In this document: positions 33,201 to 45,692 of the stretch, in pieces | Layout: every line of letters begins with the position of its first letter | Position numbering within the stretch: the first letter of the stretch is position 1 | NCBI GenBank assembly: GCA_026724425.1 | Contig: JAIUCV010000102.1 | Span: 1,984,001 to 2,048,000, forward strand | Origin: Erythrophleum ivorense | Lineage: Eukaryota; Streptophyta; Magnoliopsida; Fabales; Fabaceae | Reading direction: 5' to 3' | Length of the DNA stretch: 64,000 nucleotides | Program-made: the position numbers and the translations under genes | Notes under the pieces: model-generated | Database searches by the model: none | What the model saw: only the letters and a program-made list of their open reading frames with translations | What the model was told of the DNA's origin: nothing

Positions 33201-36200
33201 AGGTGTGGTATCAAAAGTTCAACAATTTCCTATGTGTAGTCCAATCATCCAGTCCTACTTATTAGTTAAAAAACAAACTTAATGGCTTTGCAGGCACCTT
33301 GAAACGAGAGCCAATTGAGGAAAACTTAGATTTGCTACTCTCTTTAGAAAGAGGAGGAAAGAGGCCTGCCACAAAAGAACATTTGGAAGCATTTAACAAA
33401 TCCTGATGCTCGGCAACAACATAGTCTTTGTTTTTGTCTAAAAATTGGTCGGACTGGTATCGAACCTGAAAAGAATAACATGGGAAAGAGACCTCAAAAA
33501 TCGTATGAATATCTACTTTTAATTCCAAAAACAAAAGGTGTGAAGTGAAACTTACATCCCCTGCATAATGAATCAATGTAAAATCTGATCGAGTCAATTT
33601 TGGTTTTATGAAACGCTTATGATCCCTGAATGTTTGATACAGCTTCTCAGAAAATGTTTCAGGAGTTGATCTTGGTAGCATGCTGCAGTGAGAATAAATT
33701 TAATTGGTTACACATAATTATGGTGCTGGAGAAGATGGTTACTATATACGAAAACGATAAAGTACAGATGCAGGTAGAAATTTTTTTAATATACCATGCT
33801 TCATCTAGAAGGGCAATAATACCACCTGGCTTCTGCAAAAGATTGAAGTAAAACATTTCAGGAAAAAGAAAAAAAAAACGCATCATGATTAATGGAAATA
33901 ACAGATAAATGGATAAAACAAACCTTTTCAATCAGATCCACGACATCTTGATTATCAACAAACTCCACATAGCTCCAATCTATTTCTTCTTTCTGATATT
34001 CACCTTGTTCCATTTTAAATACATGCTGTACAATATCAATGAGTTCACATTAACTAACATAATCTTGCGCCAAACAGCAGCCATAACCTATGACTGACCT
34101 CATACCTGGTTGAAATTCTGTTGCAACTTTTCATTCGTGTAATTGATACAAAATTGCTCAAAACTGCACAGAAAATACAAACAAGTCAATTAAAAAATTG
34201 AAGTAGACGTTATATTAGGTGATGTTATAAATATATCTTTAGTCCTGAGGACTTATACAAAGATTTAATTTCCGAAGATCATCACCTGTTGGTTTTAAAG
34301 CTCTCAAAACCATAAATGTCAAGGACACCGATCAAGCGCGTAGACTGAGAATCCTGCCCGATAGAGATATTTATTTTGTTTACCAACCTGAAAAAAAATA
34401 ACGAGTATTGACTTAGCAGATGTCACCTTCAGTGGCATGTGAAAAAACAAAAAAGATAATTAAACATTGACATAGAAAGTTACCAATCAAAGAGTCTAGA
34501 GTATATTGTCTTTGCTAAACCATCCCTGCTAACAGCAGCACCAAGAGGATCAAGACTTCTCTTGATAACTTCTTCTGGGGTGACCATCATACGCTTACAC
34601 AAAGCATCTTCTAAAGAATTGGGATCACACCTAAAAATAACAAATTGTAATTACACGCAGTACAAGGTATCAGCATTTAGTTGGAAAATTAGAGTATCCA
34701 TATAATACATGAGCAGTTCTGATGTCATTTTGAGATGAAACGTTGACTGTTCATCTTTTAGAGATGATGAGTCAGCATCTTCTCCTTTGGAAAATTCAAT
34801 ATTTCCAAGATGGAGAATGGCAGCCACAACTCTGAAAATTGCATCCTGTGGAGACAAGAGACAAAAGAAGATAAGTCGTTCCTATATAGCCATCAACAGG
34901 TGATCGGAAAATTGCAAAGAAGAAACTGTGAACCTGTTCTTTTTCACTTATTCCAACTACATCCATAGCTCTTCTAGTAGCAAGATACTCCTCTGCATCA
35001 TTTACACCATCAAGTTCGTAGCAGCTAGATTGGTTGAGATAGCGAAATGACTTAGGATCCCCCAATTTAAACCTCTCAACATCCTGAAAAATTTAATTAT
35101 CATTTATCACTCCAAAGATTCATCAGATTATAGGTGTGGACAACTTAGACAACAACCTACCTCTGGAGGAGCAGCACACAGAAGATAAAAGCAGTGATAG
35201 TTACGTTCAGGATCTGAAACTTGGCAAACACGAGACCTCTCCAAAAGGTAGGTTCTGATGGCTGCCCCTGATATTCGGCCCGCGTCATCAAATTGGATCT
35301 CAACAAATTTACCAAAACGACTGCAACAAAAAAAAGCATTAATATCCATTAACAGCGGGTAAAAGAGAAAGGAGGACTAGGAAAACGAAAGAAAGAAAAA
35401 AAAGAGGCACGCGATAATAAAAGCTTTAAATTTACCTGGAATTGTTGTTCTTAACAGTCTTTGCATTTCCAAATGCCTCCAGAACTGGATTTGACTGTAA
35501 CATAATCCAATTGGCATAAACAATTAGATTCAAAACCAAAAGAAGAGGCAAGTGGTATCACATAATGAGCAAGCTTCAATCCAAGGATGTCAACACAGGG
35601 AAATATATCCAGACTGTATACTCAAGAAAGCGTAACCACTTACTTCCAAAACTTGATTTTCAACTGTCCTTCCTTCAGCTGCACTATGCCCTCCAAAGTA
35701 TGCAAGGTAACGCATGAGCATCTTGGTCGTTTCTGTCTTTCCAGACCCACTTTCACCACTGACCAGTATACATTTATTCCTGCTCTCATTAATCATCTCC
35801 CTGTTGCAAAATTTCTCAAACTAATGAATCAACCCCACTTCTGCCACTTTTATAGAAAACGGTGATATAAATTCACAAATAAAGAGCTCATAACTCACCT
35901 ATATGCAATGCCACCAATAGCAAAAACATGAGGACTCAACTCTTTGAACGAGGCGTCCTTGTACTTTTCCATAACCTCAGCATCATAGAGATGCGGGAGT
36001 CCTTGAAAGGGATTGACAGCAATAAGAATGTTTCCTGTATAAGTCTGTCATGATGTCAAAATATTATAACAGACTCGCCTAATCACTGCATTAACGAACC
36101 ACGGACCAAGATGAAAATATTATGGTATGCAACCAGAAATGAAATATTCTTACATAAATTTCATTGAGCTCATATCTGGTTGCCAAGTTGTCGAGAACCG

Positions 36201-36517
36201 CAGGCTCATGCAAATAAGATAATCTTGTCATGTCCTCTACTCCCTCTGAAGGAGCTTCAACGTCTTTTGGATGAAGTTTTGATAAGCTAGCAATAACCTG
36301 ATGACATAGTAAAAGGAAATGAAAATCAGAAGGACGCAACAATTGAGATATAAGGGCATTAGAGAACTGGAGAAAAAACAAATCTTTCTACCTCTCTGCC
36401 ATTATTGGTTTTAACCTCTGCTTCGTCTCCCTTTATATTCAGCACAACCCCATCAATCCATGCCACTTCTGGGTCTTCCACCCAAACATGAGAATCCACC
36501 ATTATATTCTCAGCCAT
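30268..36517 (-). CDS. XI-J: Class XI myosin heavy chain without a DIL tail domain
   Basis: About 25 small exons on the - strand run from the ATG at 36517 ([23 protein letters not shown]) to a stop at 30268-30270. The motor shows the N-terminal SH3-like start, the P-loop GESGSGKT (about 35735-35760), switch I NNNSSRFGK, switch [10 protein letters not shown], the actin-binding region (HYIRCVKPN) and the converter. IQ motifs follow ([35 protein letters not shown]). After a short neck comes a tail of four 32-residue acidic repeats, one coiled-coil ([13 protein letters not shown]...[10 protein letters not shown]), then a Ser/Asp-rich segment ending in [10 protein letters not shown]. The globular DIL cargo domain of other class XI myosins is absent. 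This fits XI-J, the short-tailed Arabidopsis member. The P-loop and other motor residues are intact. Confidence 0.9.
31320..31687 (-). repeat. In-frame 96-bp tandem repeats in the myosin tail
   Basis: Three close copies of a 32-residue unit start with [20 protein letters not shown] and [10 protein letters not shown] (31687-31592, 31591-31496, 31495-31400). A fourth, degenerate unit starts [10 protein letters not shown] (31399 to about 31320). The middle of each unit carries the acidic SEQSDD-type stretch. All copies are in frame within one exon. Confidence 0.9.
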
Positions 36518-37053
36518 TTCGTAAGAAATCTTCCTAATAATTCAGTAAAAACCACAAACTTTCAGCAGATAGTAAGCACATTATTCACAGAGCTACCATT
36601 CTAAAAGATACCAAAACATAATCAAACTATGGAATCCAAAGGGTCATAAAATGGCTCTTTCTCAAAATCTGTTCAAGGATCGATATTATCCTTATGAAAA
36701 CAGAATCGAAGTAGACGAAAAAGGAACACCTGTGGCTGTAGCTCCCTCAATCGCTCTAAGAAACGCGTAAAGCTTCAAGCAATTCCGATCGACGGAGCTA
36801 TAAGACCTTTCGTAAAGACGAATCTCAGAAGAAATTCGGATTGTGGGCAAGCAGATTGTGACCCGATAATCGTAAAACACCAAACCGGCGAGGCTCGAAT
36901 TTCATGGACGTGATCGCTTCTTCTTCTGGATTTCAAACGCAAAGTTGAGAAATGAAAATTTCTTTTTTTTCTCATGGCGTGTGATCGATTTCTGCAGAGA
37001 GTGACGCAGAAACTCCCCTTGGATTTCGCCATTCCTGTGGACGCCATTGTCTT

Positions 37054-37119
<66 letters not shown>

Positions 37120-37337
37120 CCCATTCCATTTTTAGCTCAAGAGACTTTCACTCTCACTTACAGACCCGGAATTCAGCCTGACCCGACCCGTCAAGTAAAC
37201 CCGGCCCAGGATTCGAATCTAATTATATAAAAAAATCCAAAATTCCTTGCCGTACAAGTTCTGATTGGGTCTTAAATAAAAGGCTACAAAAATCTAAAAG
37301 AAAAAACCCAGTTAAAACCCTTTCTTCTCTCTCTCTC
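36518..37337. promoter_or_regulatory. Shared upstream region of myosin (-) and OPA3-like gene (+)
   Basis: 820 bp separate the start codons. It holds the myosin 5' leader, probably spliced, a long (TC)n tract, and GGCCCA at 37203-37208. Open frames here on the - strand (for example from 37047) have no recognised domain and are taken as leader. Confidence 0.5.
37056..37113. repeat. (TC)n microsatellite, about 58 bp
   Basis: A nearly pure TC run; on the myosin sense strand it is a GA tract in the presumed promoter or leader. GA/TC repeats are common near plant transcription starts and are prone to length change. Confidence 0.95.
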
Positions 37338-38367
37338 ATGAGCAACAAGTCGAACACTGTGCTGCAGCAGACCATGGTATTCCCGCTTCTGAAGCTAGGA
37401 TCCCTAGCTTTACGAACTATCTGCAAACCCATCGCTAATCGCCTCAAAAAAGAAGCTGGAGTCAACCCTAGATTCCGTCAATTCATCATCAACATTGCAC
37501 AGGTATGAACTCTCTCTCTCTCAGAAAAAGTAGAGAATTTCGTTATGATCATCGATCGAATCGAGTAATCATGTGTATGTATCATCGCAATATTCCTGAT
37601 TTCGGTGGAAGAATCAAGGGTTTAGGAAATCTTTGATTTTGATGTAATTGGGTTGCTCAAAATTGTGAAATTTCGACAGGCGAATCACAGATTTACGACG
37701 AAGTTACAAAGACGGGCTTCTGGTCGTTTAACCGATGCAGTGATTCGCCCTTTAAACGAAGAGAGAGCTGTGCAAGCCGCTGCAGATCTTCTCGGTGAAA
37801 TCTTCGCCTTCACGGTATCTTAAATTTCATCTCTTTTCAAAGCTTTTGATCGCTAAAGATTATGTCTTTAAGAAAACGAAAGGAGACATTTTTATAGCCA
37901 TTGGTCTTCGAATTCTATTTCGCTTAATTAAACTTGTTTTCATCAATTGAATTGGTTCTGAAACCAACAAACATCTTCTTCTTCTTTCTGAAAGGTTGCA
38001 GGAGCTGCTCTTGTCTATGAGTTTCACAGAAACGCTAGAGGAGAAGCTAGAAAAGAAGAGAAGCGACAAGAGGAACTACAGGTGAGCTCTTCTCATTGCA
38101 TCTCCTCTGTTTATAAGAGTCTCTCTCTCAATCTCTTTGGTCATATTTGTTTGCCAGGTAATCAGACTCAATCATGAGAAGATGGAGAAAGAACTGGAAG
38201 AGATGAGACAAAGAATTGGCAGGTTTTCTGAAGAGCTTTCTAAACCAAGAAAGATCTCTCAAGAGCATTCTAAATCAAGAGAGTTCGCTGAAGAGCTTCA
38301 TAAACCCAGAGGACTCGCTCGGCTCTTCAACTTCATTTGTCCTCAGAAAGTACAGCAGGAGAGCTAA
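37338..38367 (+). CDS. OPA3-like (optic atrophy 3) protein, 198 aa
   Basis: Four exons: 37338-37502, 37680-37814, 37995-38081 and 38158-38367. The N-terminal part (FPLLKLGSLALRTICKPIANRLKKEA) and the core (FRQFIINIAQANHRFTTKLQRR...RPLNEERAVQAAADLLGEIFAFTVAGAALVYEFHRNARGEARKEEKR) are typical of the OPA3 family, a small conserved group associated with mitochondria (or peroxisomes) in animals. The C terminus is a coiled-coil that ends in three in-frame ten-residue repeats (FSEELSKPRK, SQEHSKSRE, FAEELHKPRG). The exact plant function is not established to my knowledge. Confidence 0.9.
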
Positions 38368-39118
38368 AAATAACCAAAAGCCTCAAAGATGGGTCTCTTC
38401 TTTGCAAGATGTTTTAGCTTTGCTTGTCCATAGTTTCAGATATAACCAGTTAACTGCAGCAGAGAAGAGATATGTTGTGTTCGTTCGTTCAGGCTTCAAA
38501 CATCTGTCTCATAAACCGAAATTTTCAATTTCTCAGTGAAAGGAAAACTCAAACTTCAGAGGCTGTTCTTGATTATTGGCTAATTGGTCAATGATTTCAT
38601 TTCAATCTTTCTCATTTCAGCCTGTAAGAAGACCCTCATAGACCCAATATCAAGAATGTTGTATATATGGTTTCAAATAAACAACTATTCAAAACTATTT
38701 CCCTACTTATAAGATTTTTACTTTGTTAGATCTTTACACTGAAACGAATGTGGTTTCTTTTCTTTTCTTCATTAAGATTGTGCAATTTGGTAAAATTTAG
38801 GTCTTAAAAAATCATCGAGGTTCAATACGTGATTTATGAAAACATAGAGGTTAATTTGCAATAATGTAATCTAGTAAAGGGTATAGTAGTAAATTACTGG
38901 ATTCAATCCATCAAAACTCCAACCCTACTGCTACTTACGACACGTCATCTCTCCGCCCAAATCGGCGATTTTCTTCTCTTCCCGTTTCTCTTCTCTCTGC
39001 AGCCGCCAGTCGCCGCCGCGATTTTCGTCATCGGAGGCTTGTCTCCTCCCTCTTTGTCTATTTTTATTTTTGTTTACTCTTTAAAGGATTGGCTGCGTCT
39101 ACCTAAACTCCAGACGCG
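38368..39118. other. Spacer between OPA3-like gene and PheRS
   Basis: 751 bp containing the OPA3-like 3' UTR and, near 38990-39060, CT-rich leader sequence before the next ATG. An ORF overlapping the last OPA3 exon is a frame shadow. Confidence 0.5.
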
Positions 39119-41477
39119 ATGACCATTTTCTCAGTTCAGTCCACTATCTTCAGCCGAGCTTCCGTAGTTCTTCTCTCTAGCAGTGGATTCAAACGCTTTT
39201 CTTTGGCTTCTTCGTTTTCCTCAAACGCAGTTTACTCTTCACCTCTCCCCAAAATGAAGAAGCGGCGGCACCCCATCGTCTCTGCTGTTGATATCGGTGG
39301 CGTCACAATTGCTAGAAATGGTTCGTAGTTTGTAATTATTTGATTTGATCAAACTGGATTTAGAGAATGATCATTATATCAGAATTGGTCGAGAAGAAGT
39401 TGAATTCAACATTGATTCATACTTTAATGTTGTTTTTGATTTTGGCAGATGTGGTGAGAGATGATGATCCTTCAAACAATGTACCAGACTCGATCTTCTC
39501 GAAACTAGGAATGCAGCTACACAGAAGAGATAAGCATCCGATTGGGATTATAAAAAACGCAATTTACGACTACTTGGATTCCAATTACGCTAAAAAGTTT
39601 GATAAGATCGAAGACCTTTCCCCAATTGTTACCACAAAGCAAGTAAGTTAGTTCTCCATTACTCTCAGGCTTGTATTTTTCTTTCTGGTTTCGATGTAAA
39701 ATTTCTTTATTTCGTACCAGAACTTTGATGATGTGCTAGTCCCAGCTGATCATGTAAGCAGAAGCCTTAATGACACCTACTATGTAGACTCGGAAACTGT
39801 ATTGAGATGCCATACAAGTGCTCACCAAGCTGAGCTGTTGAGGAAAGGCCACAGACGTTTCCTTGTAACCGGAGATGTTTACCGTAGAGATTCTATCGAC
39901 GCTACTCATTATCCTGTTTTCCATCAGGTGTGTTTCTATTCTCGTCGTCTCTGTCTTCTTTTTTAATAACTTTGGCTGTGTTTTGCTTGACTTACTTCAT
40001 GTCTTTCTTATACAGATGGAAGGCTTTTGTGTCTTTTCTCCTGAGGATTGGAACGAGTCTGGCAAGGATTCTACATTATATGCTGCTGAGGATTTAAAGA
40101 AATGTCTCGAGGGATTGGCACGGCACTTGTTTGGTAAATTAAGATCAATTCAATTGAAGTAATCTTTAACTATGTATACTCTTCAGCTAGTTTGCATTTT
40201 GTAGAAATGTGAGTTGTTTAGGATGCAGATATTTTTAGATGAAAAAACTTAACAGAGAGCTAGCTTGTGAGTGTGTGACTCTTTAAATTTGAACACTTTT
40301 ATGGCTGCCAGGTGCTGTGGAGATGAGATGGGTTGATACATATTTCCCATTTACAGATCCATCTTTCGAGCTTGAGATATATTTTAAGGTAGACTTTTCC
40401 TGGATAATTATTGCTTGATTTGCTTTATAGGAGACATATATCTATTTTTTTTTGTGTTTTGGCTAGAAAATGTTAGCACCTAACACAAAGTGCGGTTTCT
40501 CATTTATCAAAGCTTTATCTGGTTATTGATTCAGGAAGACTGGTTGGAGGTTTTGGGCTGCGGAGTGACGGAGCAAAGAATTTTGAAGCAGAGTGGATTA
40601 GAAAACAATGTAGCTTGGGCCTTTGGACTTGGATTGGAGCGACTTGCTATGGTTTTGTTTGACATCCCTGATATCAGACTTTTCTGGTCATCCGATGAAC
40701 GGTTTACGTCCCAGGTGATTGCTTGTTTACAACTTACAAAATTGGGATAATGAAATGAAACTAATCGTCTCAAAATTTTGAGTTGTTTTCTCACATCAAC
40801 GTATTTGATGTTACATACAGTTTGGAAAAGGAGAGCTTGGAGTCAAATTCAAGCCATTTTCAAAGGTTAGAACATTTGTTCCCATCCTTATGTTCATGTC
40901 TTGTAGACTTTAACGAATTTCAGTTTCTAACGGTGGCAAACAAAATCTTGTTCTGCAGTATCCTCCTTGTTACAAGGACATTAGTTTCTGGATCAGTGAG
41001 TCATTCACCGAGAATAACTTTTGTGAAGTTGTGAGAGGAATTGCTGGGGATCTTGTTGAAGAGGTACAAACTAAACAAAACAGCTTTCCTTTACTTTGTA
41101 TCATCCCGTTCTTCAGAGTTATTTGTTTATAGCCTTTACTATCGATTCACAGGTGAAGTTAATTGACAATTTCACCAATAAGAAAGGGATGACGAGTCAC
41201 TGTTACAGAATTGTCTTCCGTTCCATGGAGCGCTCTCTTACAGACGAGGAGGTCAATGATCTGCAGGTTAATCATTTTTACTTCTTCTTTCGTCATTGAT
41301 ACAGAAAATAACATTTGGGTAAACGCACAAATGATAATATAAGACAAATCTTAACAGGAAGGTTGCAATTGGGTTATTATTATTGTGTTTTAAGTGTTAA
41401 AATGTTTATGTTTAATGGTGATGCAGAGTAAGGTTCGTGATGAGGTGCAGAGGAAGCTAAATGTTGAATTAAGGTGA
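39119..41477 (+). CDS. Organellar phenylalanyl-tRNA synthetase, class IIc, 430 aa
   Basis: Ten exons (39119-39320, 39449-39642, 39721-39927, 40016-40133, 40312-40388, 40534-40713, 40821-40865, 40959-41063, 41153-41266, 41427-41477) join in frame. The product charges tRNA-Phe in organelles as a single chain, in contrast to the cytosolic two-subunit enzyme. A Ser-rich N terminus of about 60 residues fits a transit peptide. The catalytic core follows ([66 protein letters not shown] with the motif 3 Arg), then the C-terminal FDX-ACB anticodon-binding domain ([13 protein letters not shown]...). Length matches the Arabidopsis dual-targeted enzyme as I remember it. All motifs are intact. Confidence 0.95.
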
Positions 41478-42210
41478 GATTTTTGAATAGTGGAGTTGTT
41501 GCAGACGATGATGAACATTTCAGGCTTAAAATTGTTGTTATTCCTATATAATTTTGTTTACTTTCGGGGGAGAATTGCATTGCATCACCCTCAAATAAAA
41601 ATATATGTACATTGTCTTTTTTATTCTAAACAAAAGAATAAAAAATGTGTTTGTGTTTACATGTGAATATCTGGAAACTCTCGAATATATTTTGTAAAGT
41701 ACTTTACACTTTTACACACACGCACTCACAAAATGCCAAATCAATGAATTGACTCGATGATCCAAAATTACAAGATACAACTTTTTCAAAAAGATTTCAC
41801 TTTTGCCTCGACTAGGGTTCGTTTGCTGGTATTGGGGTACAAGGGCATGCTCGAGGATCGACATGTAAAGTACTGATAGAAGAAATGGAAGAGGAATGAG
41901 TCGGTCTCAGACAATATATACCGGTCACATTGCCAATTGTTATGACTTAATAATTTTCACAAGTCTTCTAATGTTTAAGGTGATTTCATGTATGTTTAAT
42001 GCCTTTGACAAGTGAGTTTAGACGATGATTTTTTTAACTTTCTCTATTTTTGGTTAATTTGCATTATACAATCTTGGATGGTCTTGGAGAATCTTCGATG
42101 TTACTGATAAACTAGAAATAAAATTACTCACTTCATTTTATTAATTTTTCTGTGATAACACGAACCTCTAACCAAATTCTTATTATATTAGTATTAGATT
42201 ACTGGAAGAA
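41478..42210. other. Spacer between convergent PheRS and defensin-like genes
   Basis: 733 bp of AT-rich DNA holding both 3' UTRs. No other feature seen. Confidence 0.5.
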
Positions 42211-42669
42211 TTAAGCGACAGTACAACAACAAATGTTTTGACCACTAAGACGATTGGGTACACATAAACCTGTAATCCCTCGTGGGAACTCAGGCGCTGC
42301 ACATCTAACTTTACAATCCGCGTCCGTATTGCACGTACCTCTAATGTTACACTCGCCTGTTTTGAATGCCACTAATAGGGGGGGAAATCAATAAGGATCA
42401 TTAGTTTACTGTATTTCACATAGAAAAATATGTATTGTTCTATATAACAATTTCTTGCAATTTTTATATGAGTGATCATTTGTTTTATAAACAACGTATA
42501 TATTTAGGGAACGTGTAGAAAAAAAAAATCAAGTGAAAACTGTAATTTCTAACCAAAACAAATAAAAGAGAGAAGAATTATAAGGAAAATATTTACCCGT
42601 TGATTGGGCAGCAAAAAGGAGAGAAAATGTGATGAGAAGCACAGCAAGTTGAAACTTTGACAAAGCCAT
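42211..42669 (-). CDS. Defensin-like small secreted cysteine-rich protein, 77 aa
   Basis: Two exons on the - strand: 42669-42597 and 42371-42211, phase 1. Exon 1 encodes a signal peptide (MALSKFQLAVLLITFSLLFAAQS). Exon 2 encodes the mature part with eight Cys in the order C-x5-C-x5-C-x3-C-x12-C-x10-CCC and ends at TAA. The gene layout (signal peptide exon, then one cysteine exon, with the intron just after the cleavage region) is that of plant DEFL/LCR genes, whose members are antimicrobial or signalling peptides. The spacing and the final CCC differ from classical defensins, so the fold and role are inferred only. The gene was too split to appear as one long ORF. Confidence 0.8.
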
Positions 42670-43601
42670 TTTCAATTGGGTGGGTCTGAAGATATTAGAA
42701 AAAAAATGGAAGAGCATGCCTATATATACATACAAGTACAACATACATATGGAATGGAAGAGCATTGAATTTTTTTTCCTTTTTTTTTAATGAAGATATA
42801 GTCAAATTAATTTCATGACTTAACATGTTGAGATTTGATATCAAAGTTATGCTTGGTAAATACTAAATTCAAAAGATTAAAATGTAAAACTTTTCATGAA
42901 AATTTATATATGGTCAAGTTGTCGTCATGGCATTGAATTTGTTCTTTCTTTATGGTCAAATCATTTGGTTCTGCTTTAAAAAACATAATTAACACAAAAC
43001 AGATAAGGAGAGGAAAAAACTTTTGTGTGTGACCAGAGAACTTGAAGAAAAAAATGTAAATCCTCCCTATATATTAATTGATAAGATTTAAAACAAATTT
43101 TAGTATGTACATAACAATATTCTATGTCATTAACAACTATAATTACATATCAACATTGTGAAAATTTATATATTATTATCAACTTTGGACCATACTATCA
43201 CATCGAAAGTTTCACAATTTCTCGTTTAGTTTTCCGCATACGTGTTCCTAATGTCATTCATGAGAGACCACACTTTATTTCCTAAGGTCACATTGCATGT
43301 GCAACTACTGTACCTATTTGATAATGAATTGTCTCCTGATTTGCATAGATCACTAACAGACTGGTTCATCAATCCTTATGATGATGCTCGTTCCCGCGCT
43401 TCACCATCATATGCTGATCGATTTCGAGGAACGTAGAGTAAGATACATATGGAGATATGAGTGGGCTACATCTGCCGGTTAGAGTTACTCATGCGATTTC
43501 TGTACTTCGATTGAATTGTTTCGTCATTATTCATTTTGCTTTTAAGCCGAAATTGACCAGCCCTCATTGGTCAGATTTTCTAACAGTTGAACTATTTAGT
43601 T
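42670..43601. other. AT-rich spacer before the first U2 gene, with a possible coding remnant
   Basis: 932 bp. A clean 64-codon frame at 43242-43436 with LHRSLTDWFINPYDDARSRAS is probably a decayed gene piece; I do not recognise its family and see no splice context or promoter. Confidence 0.35.
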
Positions 43602-43798
43602 GGCGGGTTGGGCCAGGCCCGTGCAGTAGTGCAACGCATGGGCGACTCGTGAAAGCCCAGATAGCAAGCTATCTTGATGGGCTCCCTCCCTTAAAAAATA
43701 GAGTTAATATCGTATGGGCCGATGACCCATATATCAGATATTAAACTGATAAGAACAGATACTACACTTGATCTTAGCCAAAAGGCCGAGAAAGGTAT
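43602..43798 (-). ncRNA. U2 spliceosomal snRNA, copy 1
   Basis: The - strand begins ATACCTTTCTCGGCCTTTTG and continues with the conserved U2 5' domain, the branch-point-recognition sequence GTGTAGTA within the first 45 nt, stem IIa and the Sm-type ATTTTTTA site, ending in CCAACCCGCC, about 197 nt in total. U2 pairs with the intron branch site during splicing. Upstream lie the plant snRNA promoter elements, and downstream is AGTTCAA, matching the plant 3'-box AGTNNAA. All conserved regions read as intact, so I expect an active gene. Confidence 0.95.
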
Positions 43799-43823
43799 GA
43801 TTTGGACAACGGGCTCAGCTTCT

Positions 43824-43877
43824 TATTTATACTATCAAGTCAGTGACCTAGGCTTCTCTACGTTACCGATGTGGGAC
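43824..43877 (-). promoter_or_regulatory. USE and TATA box of U2 copy 1
   Basis: The upstream sequence element GTCCCACATCG is at 43867-43877 and TATAAATA at 43824-43831 on the - strand. The 35-bp gap between them is the pol II type spacing of plant snRNA genes; the TATA box ends about 25 bp before the RNA start. Confidence 0.92.
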
Positions 43878-45692
43878 TTTAAAAGTATATTTTCTCTAAA
43901 AGCAATACATTACGGTAAGTCCTCTTCTTCGAATTTATTTCTCAGAAGTATCCTTTTGCCATTCCGTTGAGTTTATCAAAAACATGCTTGAAATTTCAAA
44001 AGGGGTTAAGTAATTAGAAGTGAGAGATATCAAAACAAAAACATCTTCTCTAATGGATAGGTCCACAAACATTTCAACCAGGCATCTACACCGGTTCCCA
44101 ATCAACAAGTGAGAGATTATAACATTATCAAGAGCACTGGTATTTTCTCATATGAAGAAAAATATAATAATCTGATTCAAATGAATTTCTTGAAGTGGAA
44201 GTTTCACCTGCCACCGAATAGATTCAATGATTCTAGAGGATATTCTAGAGGATACTCAGAGTTTGACTTTCTCTAATGTGGCAGTGAAGGTTTCTGTTTG
44301 AAACCATTTGATTGGTTACATACATTGGTTATTTTTCCTTCTTAGATTCCCTGAACCACTTTGTTCATTCCCATTTGATTCAGAGGTTTGTATGAAATGG
44401 CTCGGAACACGAGACTTACCAAACGCCTGTTAAATTATATCTCAAAGAAAAGCTGAGAAAATCAAGATCCTGAAGATATCATCATCCCAAGTAAAAGTCA
44501 AGAAGTTGTTTTGGAATCTACTGAAAAAGTAAATTCTGCTTCAGAGAAGCATGCTACATTTGAGTAAACAGAGACTGTTCTTGATAATGGATTAGAGAAG
44601 GAGGCTGGTATTGACAAGACAGATTATGTTCTTGATAATGTTTTAATTGGAGAAGCAGATCCGCGCACATGGAATTATGGCAACAGAGGGCATGAGAGGC
44701 GAGGAGTACAAAAAGACCCAAAGCCGGATGAACAAAGGTAAAAGCTATACTCATAAATTCATAATCTTAACTTGTGTTTATGTTGACCTCAAAACATCAT
44801 TTCAGCAAGTAACTAAAATGAGACTAGAAATGGGTTTTTTAGGTTGTGAGCTGAGCGAGAGTCGTCTGATTCAACCGAACAGAGCGATATCTCCAGTGCT
44901 GCAACTTCTCTTAACACTTTTTTTAAGTTTCTCAATTCTTGTGTCCAAATTCAGAAATTCTCTACCTTTTGTTTCAATACTTCTTCATCACTTGCCTCGT
45001 TCTCACTTCAACTACTAATGCCACCATTTGAAGCATCTTCCCAATCTTAGACCTCTTTTACCAAATGATCCGCTCTCAAATCGACATTGGCATTTTCACA
45101 AGTTTTACCAAACTTTATCCGAAAAGAGCGAACAGAACAATCTTTCTTCGTATTAGCGAAGTCTTTGCTTTGTTCCTCATTGTCATCTTCATTACCATTC
45201 ACCTTTCACCAACCATTCACATTCTCTTCTTTCTCTGCGATTTTAGTAAGACTCGGACTCTTGATACGTCATCATCATTTGATTGTGGCATTCGCTACTT
45301 ATGAGACATTAGATTCTTCCTTAGCCTCCAAAGACTTGCGTCGTTAAGATCTTTTAATTGACACTATTCGTTTTCTGTGGCTTTTGGTCTCTTTTCCCGT
45401 TCTTGGTAGACCGATGTGACTGTACGTTGTTGTTTGTTCTTCCCTTGATCATCATATCATCAAGACTCTTTTCAAAATTTTCTCCATTGCAGAAAATGCA
45501 GTAGTACTTACGAAACAACTTTCAAGTAAAACCTGAAAAAGAACAACTGTGATCAACAGACTAAGACAGAGGATAACAACAAAAACTCAGTTGATTATAT
45601 TCCTGAAATCCAAGGCAGATTCAGAAGGTTAACGCAACTGTTAATAGTCTAACATGAAAGAATAATGCTCCACTAAGTTAAACTATTGAATT
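43878..45692. other. Spacer between U2 genes with decayed coding sequence
   Basis: 1.8 kb. On the + strand about 44465-44742 a frame reads ...EDIIIPSKSQEVVLESTEKVNSASEKHATFE, a stop, then TETVLDNGLEKEAGIDKTDYVLDN...GNRGHERRGVQKD and stop: acidic, Lys/Glu-rich and interrupted, so probably a pseudogene piece. I do not recognise its parent. Between 45000 and 45500 there is similar coding-like composition with stops in all frames. A repeated GATTCTAGAGGATA unit lies at 44231-44257. Confidence 0.35.

Noticed and set aside
36775..37047. 90-codon - strand ORF upstream of the myosin as an extra N-terminal exon
   Set aside because: The family start [16 protein letters not shown] at 36517 is complete, and the ORF has no recognisable domain; treated as leader.
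43378..43422. Another TGATGA...CTGA pair
   Set aside because: It lies inside a coding-like frame and lacks a terminal stem.
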